DNA from: Eutrophocola sp964601805
GTDB taxonomy: Bacteria; Pseudomonadota; Gammaproteobacteria; Pseudomonadales; Pseudohongiellaceae
Direction: 5' to 3'
Assembly: GCA_964601805.1 (NCBI GenBank)
Contig: CAZROW010000001.1
Span: 62,001 to 126,000, forward strand
Length of the DNA stretch: 64,000 nt
The notes beneath the pieces were generated by a model, which made no database searches, was not told the DNA's origin, and worked only from the letters and a program-made list of their open reading frames with translations. Of the stretch, positions 1 through 8,895 are shown piece after piece. Numbering within the stretch: position 1 is the first letter of the stretch; every line of letters begins with the position of its first letter. The position numbers were made by a program, and so were the translations under genes.

Positions 1-10
1 GGCGGTGGCC

Positions 11-970
11 TCAGGCCGAAGGCACCAGTTCCAGGATGCGGGTGAGCACACTGTCAGCATCCACCCCGGCCGCTTCAGCCTCAAAACTCAGCAGTACGCG
101 GTGCCTGAGCACATCGTGGAATACTTCATGAACATCTTCGGGTGAGACAAATTCCTTGCCTTTGAGCCATGCATGGGCACGGGAGCACAGGTCCAGGGAG
201 ATGGTGCCACGCGGACTGGCGCCGAAATCAACCCATTTTTCCAGGTCCTCACTGTAGGGGCCCGGGTTACGGGTGGCCATCACCAGCTGCAGGATGTATT
301 CCTCCACCGGTTCGGCCATATGCAGATTGAGCACCTCCTGGCGGGCTTCAAACAGGGCGGCCTGTGCCACGATCGAGGGTGGTGGAGTATCCACATTACG
401 AGCCTCATCGCGCACCAGGTGCAGGATTTTTCTTTCGGAATCGGTATCGGGGTAATCCACGGTGACGTGCATCAGGAAGCGGTCGAGCTGGGCTTCCGGC
501 AGGGGGTAGGTACCTTCCTGTTCAATAGGGTTCTGGGTGGCCATTACCAGGAACAGCTTGGGCAGCTCAAAGGTTTCGCGACCGACACTGACCTGGTGTT
601 CAGCCATGGCTTCCAGCAGGGCCGACTGGACCTTGGCCGGCGCACGGTTGATTTCGTCAGCCAGGACCAGGTTATGGAAGATGGGACCTTGCTGAAAACG
701 GAAACTGCCGTCTTCAGGCCGGTAAATCTCGGTACCGGTGATGTCACTGGGCAGCAGGTCGGGAGTGAACTGGATACGGTGAAAGTCGCCTTCAATGGCC
801 TCGGAGAGGTTCTTGATGGCCTTGGTCTTGGCCAGTCCCGGTGCGCCTTCTACCAGCAGATGGCCATCGGCAAGCAGGGCGATCAGCAATCGGTCAATCA
901 GCTTTTCCTGCCCGATAATGTGCTGGGCCATCCATTGTTTGAGTGTGGAGATTACTTCGATTTGCGTCAT
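11..970 (-). CDS. MoxR family AAA+ ATPase
   Basis: A 319-residue AAA+ ATPase of the MoxR/RavA class, which acts as a chaperone-like ATPase, often in maturation of metalloenzymes or with von Willebrand-domain partners. Walker A lies at residues 42-49 (GAPGLAKT) and Walker B with its extension is LADEINRAPAK. The sensor-1 Asn follows in MATQNP and an arginine-finger-like LDRF lies further on. The length is normal for the family and the ATG at 970 is the natural start. The stop lies 10 bases from the window edge. MoxR genes usually head an operon with a DUF58 protein and VWA proteins, so those would be expected just outside the window. The substrate cannot be told from sequence. Confidence 0.93.
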   Translation of the reverse strand: MTQIEVISTLKQWMAQHIIGQEKLIDRLLIALLADGHLLVEGAPGLAKTKAIKNLSEAIEGDFHRIQFTPDLLPSDITGTEIYRPEDGSFRFQQGPIFHNLVLADEINRAPAKVQSALLEAMAEHQVSVGRETFELPKLFLVMATQNPIEQEGTYPLPEAQLDRFLMHVTVDYPDTDSERKILHLVRDEARNVDTPPPSIVAQAALFEARQEVLNLHMAEPVEEYILQLVMATRNPGPYSEDLEKWVDFGASPRGTISLDLCSRAHAWLKGKEFVSPEDVHEVFHDVLRHRVLLSFEAEAAGVDADSVLTRILELVPSA

Positions 971-1290
971 GTATAGTTACTCTTACTACCAGGCCTGCCG
1001 TACTGCTGCAAAGGCCCGAATATTGTGCCTGTGACACTCTTGCGGTGCCTGCAGGCGGGATTTCTGTTTATGGCCCGGTCCAGGCCCTGTAAACGTCAGA
1101 TACGTGAAAAGGACCGATTCTATAGTGAATCCGGACGCATTGAAAATGTTAGTTGTGATGCCTGTCAGGCCCATCCGGAGCACGCCGGTGTGCAGCCAGG
1201 TCAGCGAAAAAGGCCCGAAAAGCCATCCCGGCGAAGTCTTGCTACTATATACAATGTTTTTTGCCTGACATCTTGCCGCGACTGGTCCCT
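971..1290. other. divergent intergenic region, no gene seen
   Basis: This 320-base spacer separates the divergent moxR-like and glutaredoxin-like genes and should hold both promoters. I see no convincing ORF. A partial dyad (cgattc 1115-1120, gaatc 1127-1131) surrounds a TATAGT hexamer at 1121-1126, and a TACAAT hexamer lies at 1250-1255 upstream of the glutaredoxin-like gene. Neither has a good -35 partner, so no promoter is called. Confidence 0.4.
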
Positions 1291-1548
1291 ATGCCCGACA
1301 CATCCCCCGTTTTGATCCTCTACTCAACGCCTGCCTGTCACCTGTGTGAAACGGCCCATGCACTCATGGCCCCGCACCTGGCGGCCCGGCAAATCGACCT
1401 GGAGGAGGTGGATATCAGTCATTCAGACGAGTTGATCGAGAAATACGGTATTCGTATACCCGTCATTCGATTCCGTGATAATGACCTTGAACTGGGCTGG
1501 CCCTTTACCGAGGAGCAGTTCCTCGGGTTTCTGGACGCCCCTAGATGA
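1291..1548 (+). CDS. glutaredoxin-like (DUF836) thiol-disulfide protein
   Basis: An 85-residue thioredoxin-fold protein with the N-terminal strand LILYSTPACHLCETAH. It contains a CxxC redox motif (CHLC) and the cis-Pro segment IRIPVIRF, as in the glutaredoxin-like DUF836 family. I chose the ATG at 1291 over the in-frame TTG at 1261 because the fold begins immediately after it. Such proteins probably act in thiol-disulfide exchange in the cytoplasm, but no partner can be inferred. Its 3' end overlaps the convergent M15 peptidase gene by 8 bases. Confidence 0.82.
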   Translation: MPDTSPVLILYSTPACHLCETAHALMAPHLAARQIDLEEVDISHSDELIEKYGIRIPVIRFRDNDLELGWPFTEEQFLGFLDAPR

Positions 1549-2557
1549 TCTTGATGTGCCAGGGTTCGTAACGAACGCCATAGCGGTTGGTGTCGGTATA
1601 GCGGATATCCACGTATCCCAGGGTGATCAGGCGGCGAAACTCGTCAGTATTGGAAAAATCAGCCGTGAAATTTGCCTCGCCCAGGCCGATTTTGCCCACA
1701 TCGAAGTCTCCGACACCATGAAAGGAGTAACCGGGAGGCGCCAGCGAACGCGAGGCTTTTGACAGGTTGCCATTGGACTGGCGGGTCTTGGCCAGGAACA
1801 GGTGCATCTGCTTGACCACGTTGCGGATACCGGATGTCAGCAGCAGGTTATTGCCGACATCCCGGTGGATCAGGTTGTACTGGTTCAGGGACTCGCCCTT
1901 GAGCAGGTAATGGCCACTGCCCTCGATCTTCTCCAGGTCATTCTGCAGGATGCGATGGGTCAGCTCCGGAGTCACTTTTTCACCGAAGAAGCCGTAGTCA
2001 GTGGCATCGTTGAAAAAGACTTCCTCCAGGAAGGCGAGTTCGGCGGGATCAAAGGCACCGATTTCCTCGTAGTTACGGGCAAAATACAGCATCTCGTCAA
2101 AACCGATCAGGTTGAAGTTGCCGTGACCGATAAAACGTTGTACCCGCTCCAGGCGCTCAATAGTCGGCTGCAGGAGTAACTGGTTGATCTCGCTCAGGTA
2201 CACATCCCCCGGAAAATCGCCGTCGAAATTTCGAATCTTCTGCAGGTAGAAATCCACTTCTGATTCTTCCAGGCTTTCAATGCCTGCCACATCCACTTCA
2301 CGCTCGGTATGCTTGAAGCCTTGCTGCAGGTCATTTTCTGGGGCGACAACCTTGATATCCTCGGTCACCGGCGGCAGGGTTTCAGGCACCAGGTCCTGGG
2401 CTTGTGTGGCGACACCCTTGTCAGGGTTAAAGGGGGGTAATTCGGGAAGCTCAGTGAACGAGAGCTGGTTGTTTTGGTATTGCTCGTATAAACGGGAACC
2501 GATGAAGGAAATACCTCCACCAGCCAGTACTGCAGCCAGAAAATCCCGTTTTTTCAT
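1541..2557 (-). CDS. M15 family (VanY-like) D-alanyl-D-alanine carboxypeptidase
   Basis: A 338-residue protein. The N-terminus MKKRDFLAAVLAGGG is a hydrophobic export signal or anchor. A variable Pro/Glu-rich linker and a helical middle domain follow, and a C-terminal M15 metallopeptidase domain ends the protein. The zinc-site signature appears as SFHGVGDFDVG (His near residue 280) and again in the terminal YEPWHIKI, the usual ExxxH/WH end of the family. The likely role is trimming D-Ala-D-Ala termini of peptidoglycan stem peptides in the periplasm. The His-to-Asp spacing is slightly shorter than in textbook VanY, so exact specificity is uncertain. The gene is followed convergently by the glutaredoxin-like gene and preceded by tatD on the same strand. 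Confidence 0.75.
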   Translation of the reverse strand: MKKRDFLAAVLAGGGISFIGSRLYEQYQNNQLSFTELPELPPFNPDKGVATQAQDLVPETLPPVTEDIKVVAPENDLQQGFKHTEREVDVAGIESLEESEVDFYLQKIRNFDGDFPGDVYLSEINQLLLQPTIERLERVQRFIGHGNFNLIGFDEMLYFARNYEEIGAFDPAELAFLEEVFFNDATDYGFFGEKVTPELTHRILQNDLEKIEGSGHYLLKGESLNQYNLIHRDVGNNLLLTSGIRNVVKQMHLFLAKTRQSNGNLSKASRSLAPPGYSFHGVGDFDVGKIGLGEANFTADFSNTDEFRRLITLGYVDIRYTDTNRYGVRYEPWHIKII

Positions 2558-2578
2558 AGTCAGCGAATATAGCAGAGT

Positions 2579-3397
2579 TTATAGAGCGAAAAAATCCCTG
2601 GCGGTTGCTGTTGTCTGTTCTGCCACGTGTTTTTCGGATTTGCCCAGACATTCGGCGACGGTCTTCAATACATGCACGAGATTGGCCGGAACATTACGCC
2701 GGGTTTTTGGCCTGGGCCTGATCGTCCGGGGCAGCAGGTAGGGTGAATCGGTTTCCAGCATGAGGCGATTTTCCGGTATCAGGGAGATGAAATCATGCAG
2801 GTGTTGCCCGCGGCGTTCATCACATATCCAGCCGGTGAGTCCGATGTGCATATCCAGTTCCAGGTAATCGCGTAACTCCGCTTCCGTGCCGGTAAAGCAG
2901 TGGACCACAGCCCTGGGCAGGGAGTTGCGGTGTTGTCGCAGGAGTCGCACAAAATCATCATGGCCATCACGCTGGTGCAGGAATGCCGGCTGATTCAGGG
3001 CCGCTGCAAGCTGCAACTGGCTGTCAAAGGCCTGGCACTGGCTTTCCCGCGGGGAAAAGTCACGGAAATAGTCCAGGCCGGTTTCTCCTACTGCCTTGAC
3101 GCAGTCATTGTCTGCACAAAGTGCCGTGAGGGCCCTGGTTGCTGCGTCATCATATTCCTGTGCCTCATGGGGGTGAATACCGGCTGTGCTGTAGAGAAAT
3201 CCGGGATATTGCCGGGCCAGGCGGGCCGCTTCCTGGCTGCCAGCTACCGAGGTGCCGGTGACCATGATTTGCTCAAGGCCTGCATCGCGGGCACTCGCCA
3301 GCACCTCCTCGAGGTCACTGGTAAAACTTTCATGGCTCAGGTTGGCGCCGATATCGACGAGGGGGTAGGTGGCTCTCACGGGCAATGTCCAGGTCAT
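2579..3397 (-). CDS. tatD: TatD family metal-dependent DNase
   Basis: An amidohydrolase-fold hydrolase, about 272 residues from the ATG at 3397. An in-frame ATG at 3421 and a TTG at 3442 lie upstream, but the fold (YPLVDIGANLSHESF) begins just after 3397. Metal-ligand motifs run in order: AGIHPHEA, VGETGLDYF, PAFLHQRDGHDDF, VVHCFTGT and LETDSPYLLP, with the TatD signature WICDERRG. TatD acts as a 3'-5' exonuclease in DNA repair and fragmentation. In Pseudomonas-type genomes tatD usually sits after holB-pilZ, but here it is far from them and next to an M15 peptidase gene, 21 bases upstream of it. Confidence 0.93.
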   Translation of the reverse strand: MTWTLPVRATYPLVDIGANLSHESFTSDLEEVLASARDAGLEQIMVTGTSVAGSQEAARLARQYPGFLYSTAGIHPHEAQEYDDAATRALTALCADNDCVKAVGETGLDYFRDFSPRESQCQAFDSQLQLAAALNQPAFLHQRDGHDDFVRLLRQHRNSLPRAVVHCFTGTEAELRDYLELDMHIGLTGWICDERRGQHLHDFISLIPENRLMLETDSPYLLPRTIRPRPKTRRNVPANLVHVLKTVAECLGKSEKHVAEQTTATARDFFAL

Positions 3398-3546
3398 GTA
3401 CTGCAGAATGTCGGGGTGCATATTACTGCATGGGGCTGGCAAGGAAAATAAAGAGCAGCCTGCCTTACCTGAAAAAACGCGGGAGAAATGCCGGATAGCC
3501 CGTTATAATAGCCCCCCTTTAAATTCCACAACCCTGAAGTCAGGTT

Positions 3547-4584
3547 ATGAACGCGCAAGAGAAGAAAGCAATTGACTGGAGCAGTCTTGGTTTTGAATAC
3601 ACCAGGACAGATTACCGTTTTGTCGCCCGTCACACGAAAGGTGAATGGTCTGAAGGCGAGCTGATTACCGACGAGGTCATGCACATCCATGAAGGCTCGC
3701 CAGCCCTGCATTACGCCCAGCAATGTTTTGAAGGCATGAAAGCACAAACGGCGAAAGACGGCAGCATCCTGCTGTTTCGCCCCGAGCTGAACTGTGAACG
3801 CATGGCCAATACCGCCGACCGCCTGTCCATGCCACGGGTGCCGGAAGAGTTGTTCCTGCGCGGTGTGAAAGAGGCTGTTCGCGCCAATGCCGCCTGGGTT
3901 CCCCCTTATGGCAGCGGGGCTTCCCTGTATATCAGGCCCCTGTTGATCGGGATCGGGGAAAACATGGGCCTGCGTCCGGCGCGTGAGTACGAATTCCGGG
4001 TCATCGTGTCCCCGGTGGGTCCGTATTACAAAAGCGGGGGACTGTCAGTCATCAAGCTTGCGGTGTCCGACTTTGACCGGGCTGCACCTCATGGCACTGG
4101 GGATGTAAAAGCCGGTGCCAATTATCCCGGAGGCCTGTATGCCACACGCAAGGCCCAGGAAGTAGGTGCCAACGAAGCCCTTTACCTGGATGCGGCAGAA
4201 AGAAAATATATAGAAGAAGCAGGATCCGCCAATATCATCATCTATACCCGTGATAACAAGTTGATTACGCCTAAATCAGCCGCGATCCTGCCCAGTATCA
4301 CGCGCCGCTCCATCATGGATATTGCCGCCAGGGAACTTGGTCTGGAAACCGAGGAGCGTCCCATTGATCTGCGTGCGGAACTGGATACCTTCGAGGAAGT
4401 CGCAGCCTGCGGCACAGCGGCTGTGCTGTCGCCGGTTGGCAAGATCTGGTTCGATGATGCCTGGCACAGTTTTTACGGTGATGGTGAAACCGTGGGCCCT
4501 GTCATGCAGCAGTTGTATGATCTGTTGCGCCAGATTCAAAGCGGTGAAAAATCGGATACTTTTGGCTGGACTGTCGAGGTTTGA
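3547..4584 (+). CDS. ilvE: branched-chain amino acid aminotransferase
   Basis: A 345-residue fold-type IV PLP aminotransferase. It interconverts Leu, Ile and Val with their 2-oxo acids in the last step of branched-chain biosynthesis. The PLP lysine is probably K188 in DVKAGANYPGG. The family motifs HYAQQCFEGMKA, LYIRPLLIG, EEAGSANI and ITRRSI are present. Length and motifs fit the larger (about 350-residue) class II form. A TATAAT hexamer at 3504-3509 lies 37 bases before the ATG and is the likely -10, although its -35 is weak. The gene is monocistronic as far as can be seen. Confidence 0.95.
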   Translation: MNAQEKKAIDWSSLGFEYTRTDYRFVARHTKGEWSEGELITDEVMHIHEGSPALHYAQQCFEGMKAQTAKDGSILLFRPELNCERMANTADRLSMPRVPEELFLRGVKEAVRANAAWVPPYGSGASLYIRPLLIGIGENMGLRPAREYEFRVIVSPVGPYYKSGGLSVIKLAVSDFDRAAPHGTGDVKAGANYPGGLYATRKAQEVGANEALYLDAAERKYIEEAGSANIIIYTRDNKLITPKSAAILPSITRRSIMDIAARELGLETEERPIDLRAELDTFEEVAACGTAAVLSPVGKIWFDDAWHSFYGDGETVGPVMQQLYDLLRQIQSGEKSDTFGWTVEV

Positions 4585-4962
4585 CCGTCACTGGCCATCT
4601 ATGGACAGTTCCCGATAATCCGTCTTCGTTAGAACACCAACCAGGTTTTTTGCGCTAACCAGCCAGCTGACCAATGCTGGCTGCGCACCGTGCACCCCCT
4701 TTTCTTTTCCTCAATCCAGTGGTTTAATGCCCGCCTTTTTGGGGGTAGTGATAGCTGAAATAGTTTTTCGACTATCCAGGTGTGTAAAAAACCCCTTTAT
4801 TTACAGCATATTTCTTGCTTGAAAAAGTGTGGCAGCACTCTTTTTTCGAAAAAAATGACATCTCGCCCTTGACCGGACAGGGATATGTCATTAATGATGT
4901 CGCCTGTTTTTGCAATGCAAGATGTAAAAAATTCTGAAATATAACTGGATCAAAACGGATAT
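4585..4962 (+). other. ilvE-topA intergenic region, likely topA promoter region
   Basis: A 378-base AT-rich spacer without a credible ORF. It contains TTGACC (4869-4874) and a TATAAC hexamer at 4940-4945 only 17 bases before the topA ATG, each a possible promoter part but without a convincing partner. Runs of T around 4733-4741 could serve ilvE termination, although no stable GC-rich stem precedes them. topA promoters are supercoiling-sensitive in related bacteria; nothing here proves that. Confidence 0.35.
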
Positions 4963-7629
4963 ATGAGCAAATCACTGGTTATTGTTGAGTCGCCTGCCAA
5001 GGCCAAAACAATCAACAAGTATCTCGGCAAGGACTTCGTTGTAAAGTCTTCTGTCGGCCATATCCGTGACCTGCCTACCAGCGGTTCGAATGGCAAGGTG
5101 GATGCCAAGGCGCGGGCGAAAGCTGCCGCAGAAACGCGCAAAATGGATCCCGAACAAAAGCGTATTCACAAGGCGAAGAAAGCCAAGCAGCAACTGATCG
5201 CCCGAATGGGTATCGATCCCGAGCATGGCTGGAAGGCTAACTACAAAATCCTGCCAGGCAAGGAAAAGGTCGTGAATGACCTGAAGAAACTGGCGAAGAA
5301 TTCCGACACCATCTATCTGGCTACCGACCTTGACCGCGAAGGGGAGGCCATCGCCTGGCACCTCAAGGAAGCCATCGGCGGAGATGATTCCCGCTACAAG
5401 CGCGTGGTGTTCAACGAAATTACCAAGAAAGCCATCGAAGAGGCCTTTGCCGAACCCGGTGACGTGGACATGAAACATGTCGAGGCACAACAGGCCAGGC
5501 GTTTCCTGGACCGTGTCGTGGGTTTCATGGTGTCTCCCCTGTTATGGGCCAAGGTGGCAAGAGGCCTGTCAGCAGGCCGTGTGCAGTCTGTGGCAGTGCG
5601 CCTGCTGGTAGAGCGGGAAAAGGAAATCAGGGCCTTCGTACCGGAAGAGTACTGGGAACTGTATGCCAACCTGCTGACAGAAGCGATGCAGGGCAAGGAC
5701 GATGCGGAGCCATTGCGATTTGAAGTCGTCAAGTACCAGGGCAGTGATTTCAAGCCGAAAAACGAGGCCCAGACCCAGGCCGCGGTTGACGCCCTTGAGC
5801 CGGCAACCTATACCGTGTCAGAACGTGAAGACAAACCCACGTCGTCCAAACCGCGTGCACCTTTTATTACCTCTACACTGCAGCAGGCCGCCTCGACAAG
5901 ACTGGGATACACGGTCAAGAAAACCATGACCATGGCCCAGCGTTTGTACGAAGCCGGTTTCATCACCTACATGCGAACTGACTCAACGGCACTGAGTAAT
6001 GATGCCCTGGGCATGGCAAGGGATTACATCAAGTCAAAATTCGGTGACAAGTACCTGCCGGAAAAAGCCAATATCTATTCAAGCCGGGAGGGCGCCCAGG
6101 AAGCCCATGAGGCGATTCGCCCGTCTGATGTCAAAGTAGGAGAAAATTCCTCGCAGCTGGATGGTCTCGATCGCGATGCCGTGCGCCTGTACAACCTGAT
6201 CTGGCAACAGTTCCTGGCTTGCCAGATGACACCTGCACGCTACAAGAGCAGTACGCTCAAGGTCACCGCCGGTGATTACGAAATGCGCATCAAGGGTCGC
6301 ATCATGGAATTCGATGGCTACACCCGCGTTCTGCAGGTCAACAAGGACGGTGACGTGGAATTGCCAGACCTGAAGGTCGGTGACAGCTTGTCCATGAAAA
6401 CCCTGGAACCGATGCAGCATTTCACCAAGCCGCCACCCCGGTACACGGAAGCGAGCCTGGTCAAGGAACTGGAAAAACGCAATATCGGCAGACCGTCCAC
6501 CTACGCCTCCATTATTTCCACGATCCAGGACCGTGGTTATGTGAAACTTGAAAACCGCCGTTTTTATGCCCAGAAGATGGGTGACATCGTCACCGACCGC
6601 CTGGTGGAGAATTTCAAGGATCTCATGGATTATGAATTTACCGCACGCATGGAAGGCAACCTTGACGAGATAGCCCAGGGCAACAAGCCCTGGCTGGATG
6701 TACTCAATGCCTTTTACGATGACTTCACCAAGCAGCTTGAAGCGGCCAAGTCAGAAGAAAACGGCATGCGGGAAAACAACCCGACAGAAACCGACATCAA
6801 GTGCCCGACCTGCAAGCGCAACATGCAGATCCGTACCGGCAGCACCGGGGTGTTCCTGGGTTGTTCTGGCTACAACCTGCCACCGAAAGAGCGCTGTAAA
6901 ACCACCATGAACCTGACGCCCGGTGATGAAGCCATCAGTGTGGACGCCGATGACGAGGCTGAATCCCGGTTGCTGCTGCATAAACACCGCTGCAAGATCT
7001 GTGACACGGCCATGGACTCCTACCTCATCGATGAAGACCGCAAACTGCATGTCTGTGGCAACAACCCGGAATGCCCGGGATTTGAGGTGGAAGCGGGCAA
7101 GTTCAAGATCAAGGGTTATGACGGCCCGACCCTGGAATGCGACAAGTGCGGCGCCGAGATGCAGCTCAAGAATGGTCGTTTCGGCAAGTACTTTGGCTGT
7201 ACCGCGGAAGAGTGCAAGAATACCCGTAAACTGCTGCGCAATGGCGAAGCGGCACCCCCGAAAATGGATCCTGTGCCCATGCCTGAACTTGAGTGCGAAA
7301 AGGTCGAAGATACCTACGTGTTGCGCGATGGTGCTGCTGGCCTGTTCCTGGCCGCCAGCCAGTTTCCGAAGAATCGCGAAACGCGGGCGCCACTGGTGGC
7401 TGAACTGCTGCCACACAAGGATGAGATTGATCCCAAGTATGCCTTCCTGATGAAGGCGCCCACCGAGGATCCGGACGGTAACAAGACCGTGGTCAAATTC
7501 AGCCGCAAGAACAAGGAACAGTTCGTGCAAAGTGAAATTGACAAAAAACCCACGGGCTGGAAAGTCTTCTACCGCAATGGCAAATGGGTGGAAGAGGGTG
7601 CTGACAAAGCGCAGGCAAAAAGCGCCTGA
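4963..7629 (+). CDS. topA: DNA topoisomerase I
   Basis: An 888-residue type IA topoisomerase that relaxes negative supercoils. The N-terminal Toprim domain begins LVIVESPAKAKTINKYLG and carries the acidic DLDREGEAIAWH motif. The catalytic tyrosine is Y336 in FITYMRTDST. After the core, three four-cysteine zinc-ribbon modules follow, starting near residues 613 (CPTCKRN), 680 (CKICDTA) and 726 (CDKCGAE), and then a basic tail. A Lys/Ala-rich insertion near residues 45-75 makes the protein slightly longer than the E. coli enzyme, as in other non-enteric gammaproteobacteria. The ATG at 4963 is the family start. Confidence 0.97.
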   Translation: MSKSLVIVESPAKAKTINKYLGKDFVVKSSVGHIRDLPTSGSNGKVDAKARAKAAAETRKMDPEQKRIHKAKKAKQQLIARMGIDPEHGWKANYKILPGKEKVVNDLKKLAKNSDTIYLATDLDREGEAIAWHLKEAIGGDDSRYKRVVFNEITKKAIEEAFAEPGDVDMKHVEAQQARRFLDRVVGFMVSPLLWAKVARGLSAGRVQSVAVRLLVEREKEIRAFVPEEYWELYANLLTEAMQGKDDAEPLRFEVVKYQGSDFKPKNEAQTQAAVDALEPATYTVSEREDKPTSSKPRAPFITSTLQQAASTRLGYTVKKTMTMAQRLYEAGFITYMRTDSTALSNDALGMARDYIKSKFGDKYLPEKANIYSSREGAQEAHEAIRPSDVKVGENSSQLDGLDRDAVRLYNLIWQQFLACQMTPARYKSSTLKVTAGDYEMRIKGRIMEFDGYTRVLQVNKDGDVELPDLKVGDSLSMKTLEPMQHFTKPPPRYTEASLVKELEKRNIGRPSTYASIISTIQDRGYVKLENRRFYAQKMGDIVTDRLVENFKDLMDYEFTARMEGNLDEIAQGNKPWLDVLNAFYDDFTKQLEAAKSEENGMRENNPTETDIKCPTCKRNMQIRTGSTGVFLGCSGYNLPPKERCKTTMNLTPGDEAISVDADDEAESRLLLHKHRCKICDTAMDSYLIDEDRKLHVCGNNPECPGFEVEAGKFKIKGYDGPTLECDKCGAEMQLKNGRFGKYFGCTAEECKNTRKLLRNGEAAPPKMDPVPMPELECEKVEDTYVLRDGAAGLFLAASQFPKNRETRAPLVAELLPHKDEIDPKYAFLMKAPTEDPDGNKTVVKFSRKNKEQFVQSEIDKKPTGWKVFYRNGKWVEEGADKAQAKSA

Positions 7630-7694
7630 CTTTAAAGACAGTGCCAGGACATGGACCAACTGTTTTCAATTCACCGGTAAGGATCTGACAACTC

Positions 7695-8771
7695 ATGGAA
7701 GCCCTGCTCACCTGGATTAACGACAACAACTGGGTAATCAGGGTCTTTATAGTCGTCCTGGCCACCGTTACGGCCAGCTTCATTGCCCGTCATCTCCTTG
7801 CCAGGGCCCTGAAGAAAACCCAGGCCACACAAAACTACTGGGACGACTCCCTGATCAGTGCCGGCCGCCTGCCTGTCCATGGCCTGATCTGGGTCTTCGG
7901 CCTGTCCATTGCCGCAGAGATTATCGACAACGTCTCTGAAAATACCATTTTCGAATACACCACCATTGCCCGCCAGATCGCCGTCATCCTGCTTGGCGTG
8001 TATTTCCTGTTTCATTTCATCAAGCAGGCCGAAGACCACATCATCAACAAGCGTGAGCTCAAGGATGTCAATGCGGATGATGTCACTGTCCGGGTCATTG
8101 GCAGGCTGCTGCGTGTTTCCGTCCTTATCACCGGCACCCTGGTCATCCTGCAAACCTTTGGTATTTCCGTCAGTGGTGTCCTGGCCTTTGGGGGTATCGG
8201 TGGTATAGCAGTGGGCTTTGCGGCCAAGGATCTGCTGGCCAATTTTTTTGGCGGCCTGATGATCTTCATGGACAAGCCATTCACCATTGGAGACTGGGTG
8301 CGTTCACCGGACCGCAATATTGAGGGAACGGTGGAAGATATCGGCTGGCGCCTGACCAAGATTCGTACTTTTGACAAACGCCCGTTGTATATCCCCAACT
8401 CCATGTTCAACACGATCATTCTTGAAAATCCGTCGCGCATGACCAATCGGCGAATCTACGAGACCATAGGCCTGCGCTATTGTGACAGTGCCAAAATGGG
8501 CAGCGTGGTTCAGTCAGTCAAGGACATGCTTCTGCAACACCCGGATATCGATACCGGGCAGACATTGATCGTCAACTTCAACGCCATGGCTGCCTCGAGC
8601 CTGGAGTTCTTCGTCTATACCTTCACGAAAACCACAAACTGGGTGGAATACCACCAAGTGAAAGAAAACGTGTTATTGAAAATCATCGACATCATCCATG
8701 ACCACGACGCTGATATAGCCTTTCCCACGCGTACACTGGATGGCCTGGATGTACTCAAGGCCGACAGCTGA
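7695..8771 (+). CDS. MscS family mechanosensitive ion channel
   Basis: A 358-residue inner-membrane small-conductance mechanosensitive channel. Three or four N-terminal hydrophobic segments (about residues 12-30, 60-80, 88-110 and 128-150) precede the pore-lining helix and the conserved MscS segment. That segment includes FGGIGGIAVGFAAKDLL, then FFGGLMIFMDKPFTIGDWV and the beta-domain VEDIGWRLTKIR. The C-terminal vestibule domain is complete. The protein gates under membrane tension to release osmolytes during hypo-osmotic shock. It lies 65 bases after topA and may be cotranscribed with it. Confidence 0.92.
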   Translation: MEALLTWINDNNWVIRVFIVVLATVTASFIARHLLARALKKTQATQNYWDDSLISAGRLPVHGLIWVFGLSIAAEIIDNVSENTIFEYTTIARQIAVILLGVYFLFHFIKQAEDHIINKRELKDVNADDVTVRVIGRLLRVSVLITGTLVILQTFGISVSGVLAFGGIGGIAVGFAAKDLLANFFGGLMIFMDKPFTIGDWVRSPDRNIEGTVEDIGWRLTKIRTFDKRPLYIPNSMFNTIILENPSRMTNRRIYETIGLRYCDSAKMGSVVQSVKDMLLQHPDIDTGQTLIVNFNAMAASSLEFFVYTFTKTTNWVEYHQVKENVLLKIIDIIHDHDADIAFPTRTLDGLDVLKADS

Positions 8772-8797
8772 GCCAACAATTCCTTGTTCCCGGTCAA

Positions 8798-8824
8798 TTG
8801 AATTGCCTGGATTTTCCTTATAAT
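8798..8824 (+). promoter_or_regulatory. candidate sigma70 promoter of the heme/PQQ module
   Basis: TTGAAT (8798-8803) and a perfect TATAAT (8819-8824) are separated by a short 15-base spacer. They lie upstream of the TTG start at 8896, giving a leader of about 65 bases. This is a sequence match only. Confidence 0.45.
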
Positions 8825-8895
8825 TTCCATATTCTTTACCAGGCTAAAGATGTATATTAAATACATTGATAAACGAACCAGGAAAGCGAGATGCC

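Noticed and set aside
173..976. 267-residue plus-strand ORF opposite the moxR-like gene
   Set aside because: The plus-strand product lacks any recognisable motif, whereas the minus strand encodes a complete MoxR ATPase.
6751..7659. 302-residue minus-strand ORF
   Set aside because: Shadow of the topA zinc-ribbon region, which is strongly conserved on the plus strand.
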